Assembly: GCA_016765135.1 (NCBI GenBank)
Contig: JAESQN010000031.1
Coordinates: forward strand, 152,801-216,800
Reading direction: 5' to 3'
DNA length: 64,000 nt
Source of the DNA: Robiginitomaculum sp.
Lineage (GTDB): Bacteria; Pseudomonadota; Alphaproteobacteria; Caulobacterales; Maricaulaceae
Shown here: positions 63,001-64,000 of the stretch, piece after piece
Position numbering within the stretch: position 1 is the first letter of the stretch
Layout of the letters: every line of letters begins with the position of its first letter
Made by a program: the position numbers and the translations under genes
Notes under the pieces: generated by a model
The model's database searches: none
Told to the model about the DNA's origin: nothing
Seen by the model: only the letters and a program-made list of their open reading frames with translations

Positions 63001-63322
63001 CTAACAAAACGGCTCGATCTGGCGAGTTTCCGACACGCGTACGCAACATATTTTCAGATGTCTGCCGACGCCCGTAATATGCCGAATAACCAGTATGACC
63101 TCGGACAAATTCATAGGCTGCTTTTGCGGTTTTTAAGTTTTGCGCTGCTTCTCCCACGGTCAGGCCGGGCGCTTCAAGCTCTGCTCGGTATTCGATCAAT
63201 AAATCTGTGAGATTGTCTGAGCCTTGGCTAAATTGTGGACTGCAGAACTTTAGTAGTAACAAACACAAGACAAGGAAAATTCCACCTAGTGAAATTCTTG
63301 TTTTGGAATTCCAGTTCTTCAT
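60074..63322 (-). CDS. Large secreted/membrane protein with transglutaminase-like N-terminus and vWA domain
   Basis: Start ATG 63322 (MKNWNSKTRIS) follows GAGG and gives 1082 residues with one N-terminal hydrophobic helix. Residues about 60-240 resemble a transglutaminase-like core (NSPDRAVLLAAILQEMGWET, later RHVYVVATKEGGKERYFNP), but Ser/Pro sits where the catalytic Cys would be. A vWA domain begins near 400: MIDAS D408-x-S410-x-S412 in SDVSGSM, FTGIHAAL and LLTDGKDN. The C-terminal 500 residues are unassigned. Probably an extracytoplasmic adhesion or binding protein; no partner gene is adjacent. Confidence 0.7.
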   Translation of the reverse strand: MKNWNSKTRISLGGIFLVLCLLLLKFCSPQFSQGSDNLTDLLIEYRAELEAPGLTVGEAAQNLKTAKAAYEFVRGHTGYSAYYGRRQTSENMLRTRVGNSPDRAVLLAAILQEMGWETKLYKIEDSKAVPQSGNFKRKQSKVLKKIAKHIGYDLKQQDVHVDQLQQTVDQEAKRMSAMVDKAITILDDKLSYSYSWWADKNPNFRHVYVVATKEGGKERYFNPTYPDQVRPETDTVFWNEYPAKPTDIELWMRDSRGIEQPLLHWEGQTAGHDISFGFLPTHDPIKFLDGSPDPTRVNVWTPVLQVEAQSITGRPFSTEGWTPGLGLEQPSANILDIVPMDPQAVTGIKIASIDTTYYPNVDVQVSFEGQGTGVVLPQHLKITDNGKTVRYRIDKLIPSSGAISIVSDVSGSMIDINAFELSKQAIIKLSKTLPPQTPVGLISFASDAIIEVELGPLGDGSNIKQAVNGLAERSFTGIHAALKKAAEDISLANGTIVLLTDGKDNVGGSLEKTLKILNAKNIRVIGIALGANADHKLIHQIADGTNGIAFTITDVGNLDDVYSLIGRQLSSYATLSYTARGSCFDELECEAYVDLIPSGIVAENTDQESVATETVIDAINTPENFEDIAEIPNARNISIKLRGTVLSVERVYEEPKLVKPTRPKLFFVFKTGSYSGWSDWREPYWIERVSKRDLFYLDDPNVGRHLIGRMDIMFDHGGFAPNIATASYISNWIQVLRAQDNNNTTEHTDIYDRPSYDLVANINGFRTLTNLGSGGKALLSGGPNIYLKRSLYLPGPTSQVKTQIFDVVDRWTRGYGVEKTDDILRLEVAGSIAESHVLGGQNAVETVLAANLDDLVVEIWKNDPPVKMPGDKPDSIKTIQVSGNHDWVWVADGASLKAFKGVYIGKGIMAKGGHIEELAKEFDKIDKMYEVYTNLAGYAGLNPVAGSLLGQIASFKREENKLWCYSTLMLGYVSEAIDDEDAVLNQSPESAKANSAKLCKMEFSPEGFGKHVMENAAKNAAEEAKSWAKGQGKSAVKNASTALGAGAAVNAYDTYNTANGYYNNVVNPTFHMAMASASGNGN

Positions 63323-63535
63323 ATTACCTCGCCTATGCAAGGCCTAACATATATCGCGGAAACTGTCTATGGTTGCTAAACAATAGACATTTGCGACTGT
63401 AAAGCAGATTAAATTTGGACGAAGTTAAAGTTTATTCACCACTATTTTGTGCAGGAAACCAACACTTACAAACAACCACAAATCTCAACCAGACGGCAAC
63501 CCGTCCCTGTTCTTCTACACTTAAGCATGATATGC

Positions 63536-63610
63536 TGGAGCGGGCGATGAGATTCGAACTCACGACCCCAACCTTGGCAAGGTTGTGCTCTACCACTGAG
63601 CTACGCCCGC
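63536..63610 (-). tRNA. tRNA-Gly (anticodon GCC)
   Basis: A 75-base cloverleaf on the minus strand: acceptor arms GCGGGCG (63610-63604) and CGCCCGC, D-arm GCTCAGTGGTAGAGC, anticodon loop TTGCCAA giving GCC, T-arm with GTTCGAATC, discriminator T and encoded CCA (63538-63536). Confidence 0.97.
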
Positions 63611-63730
63611 TCAAAGACGTATGATGCACCTTAGTCCATCAAGACGGGGTATATGGCAAATAGTTTGTGGGGGTGCAAGCCTTTGTTTCGGTTTTTATGA
63701 TATTTTGTTGCCCTCCTTGTTTGTATAGCA

Positions 63731-63759
63731 TTTGTAATGCGCCGGCTTTGGTTTATACT
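63731..63759 (+). promoter_or_regulatory. Predicted sigma70-type promoter for the prolyl-tRNA deacylase gene
   Basis: TTTGTA (63731-63736) and TATACT (63754-63759) are separated by 17 bases and lie 55 bases before the ATG at 63814. No other element is seen between the tRNA and this gene. Confidence 0.45.
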
Positions 63760-63813
63760 GCAAGGGTAGGCTTTGCACTCAGTTGGTTTGCATCTTTTAG
63801 GGAAGACCAATTT

Positions 63814-64000
63814 ATGTCCGATATACGTAAGCCGTTGTTTGATTTGCTGGATAAATTAGGCATTGCTCACACCATCCATGAACACGAAGCCATTTTCACC
63901 GTAGAACAAGGCGCGCATATCAAAGCAGCCTTGCCCGGCGGTCACACGAAAAACCTGTTCTTGAAGGATAAATCGGGTACATTGTTTTTACTTTGCGCAA
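63814..64000 (+). CDS. Prolyl-tRNA deacylase ProXp-ala/PrdX family (partial, runs off window end)
   Basis: The first 62 codons read MSDIRKPLFDLLDKLGIAHT, then HEAIFTVEQGAHIKAALPG and GHTKNLFLKDKSG, the YbaK/ProX editing domain in its PrdX (ProXp-ala) form. These free-standing enzymes hydrolyse Ala-tRNA(Pro). AGGGAAG precedes the ATG. The gene is cut by the window end. Confidence 0.88.
   Translation, partial: MSDIRKPLFDLLDKLGIAHTIHEHEAIFTVEQGAHIKAALPGGHTKNLFLKDKSGTLFLLCA

Noticed and set aside
63536..63610. tRNA-Gly as the attachment site of a genomic island
   Set aside because: No integrase and no repeat of the tRNA 3' end was found in the window, though the debris nearby kept the idea open.
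1..64000. CRISPR array, prophage or toxin-antitoxin locus
   Set aside because: No regularly spaced repeats, phage structural genes or recognisable toxin pairs were seen.

Overview
The window looks like a chromosomal segment of a marine, heterotrophic alphaproteobacterium. The evidence is a TonB-dependent receptor of the Caulobacter/Xanthomonas polysaccharide type, an FdsGBA-type NAD-dependent formate dehydrogenase, De Ley-Doudoroff galactose genes, sulfatase and glycosidase genes suited to algal glycans, and TRAP/BCCT transporters. Hyphomonadales/Maricaulales-like relatives are my guess; no rRNA or other phylogenetic marker is present to settle it. All family names come from reading motifs by eye; no database search was possible.

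Region 1 (1-16364) is a C1 module built around a corrinoid protein. On the minus strand lie formate-THF ligase, a B12-binding corrinoid protein, a DUF1638 protein, a MetV-like protein, MetF, a methyl-THF:corrinoid methyltransferase, a RACo-like reductive activator and a BCCT betaine-type transporter (cut by the window start). Divergent on the plus strand are a DUF1289 gene, a GbdR-like AraC/GATase regulator, formate dehydrogenase fdsGBA and fdhD. Together they read as import of a quaternary amine, corrinoid-dependent demethylation to methyl-THF, oxidation of the methyl group to formate with ATP gain, and formate oxidation to CO2 with NADH. The substrate-specific methyltransferase (MttB family) and FolD are not in the window. 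The DUF1289 gene is split by a 266-bp palindromic MITE-like insertion.

Region 2 (16365-30190) is a polysaccharide utilisation locus: a cytosolic GH2 beta-glucuronidase with a GPH symporter, then a TonB receptor, a secreted phosphoesterase and a sulfatase on the minus strand, and divergently a GH2 lipoprotein plus a GH36-like alpha-galactosidase lipoprotein. Region 3 (30191-39399) encodes galactose/galactonate catabolism: SSS sugar symporter, lactonase, GntR regulator, SDR dehydrogenase, KDGal kinase, and divergently aldolase, IlvD/Edd dehydratase and aldose epimerase, ending at a second GntR regulator. Region 4 (39623-49229) handles hexuronates: UxaC, UxuB, ManD, KdgK, a TRAP transporter and glycerate 2-kinase. 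A third GH2 enzyme (frameshifted) follows at 49413-52003. Recurrent TTGGTAAG/ACCAA-type operators in front of several of these units suggest one regulon. The likely substrate is a sulfated, glucuronate-bearing galactan (inference).

Region 5 (52265-64000) is partly decayed: an IS110 transposase remnant, a zwf pseudogene with two in-frame stops and a lost 3' end, a PEP-carboxylase-like protein that lacks key catalytic residues, gap, a LacI regulator with two operators in front of gap, a truncated PL7 alginate lyase, an IS5-type/methyltransferase chimera, a large transglutaminase-like/vWA protein, a tRNA-Gly(GCC) with encoded CCA, and the start of a prolyl-tRNA deacylase.
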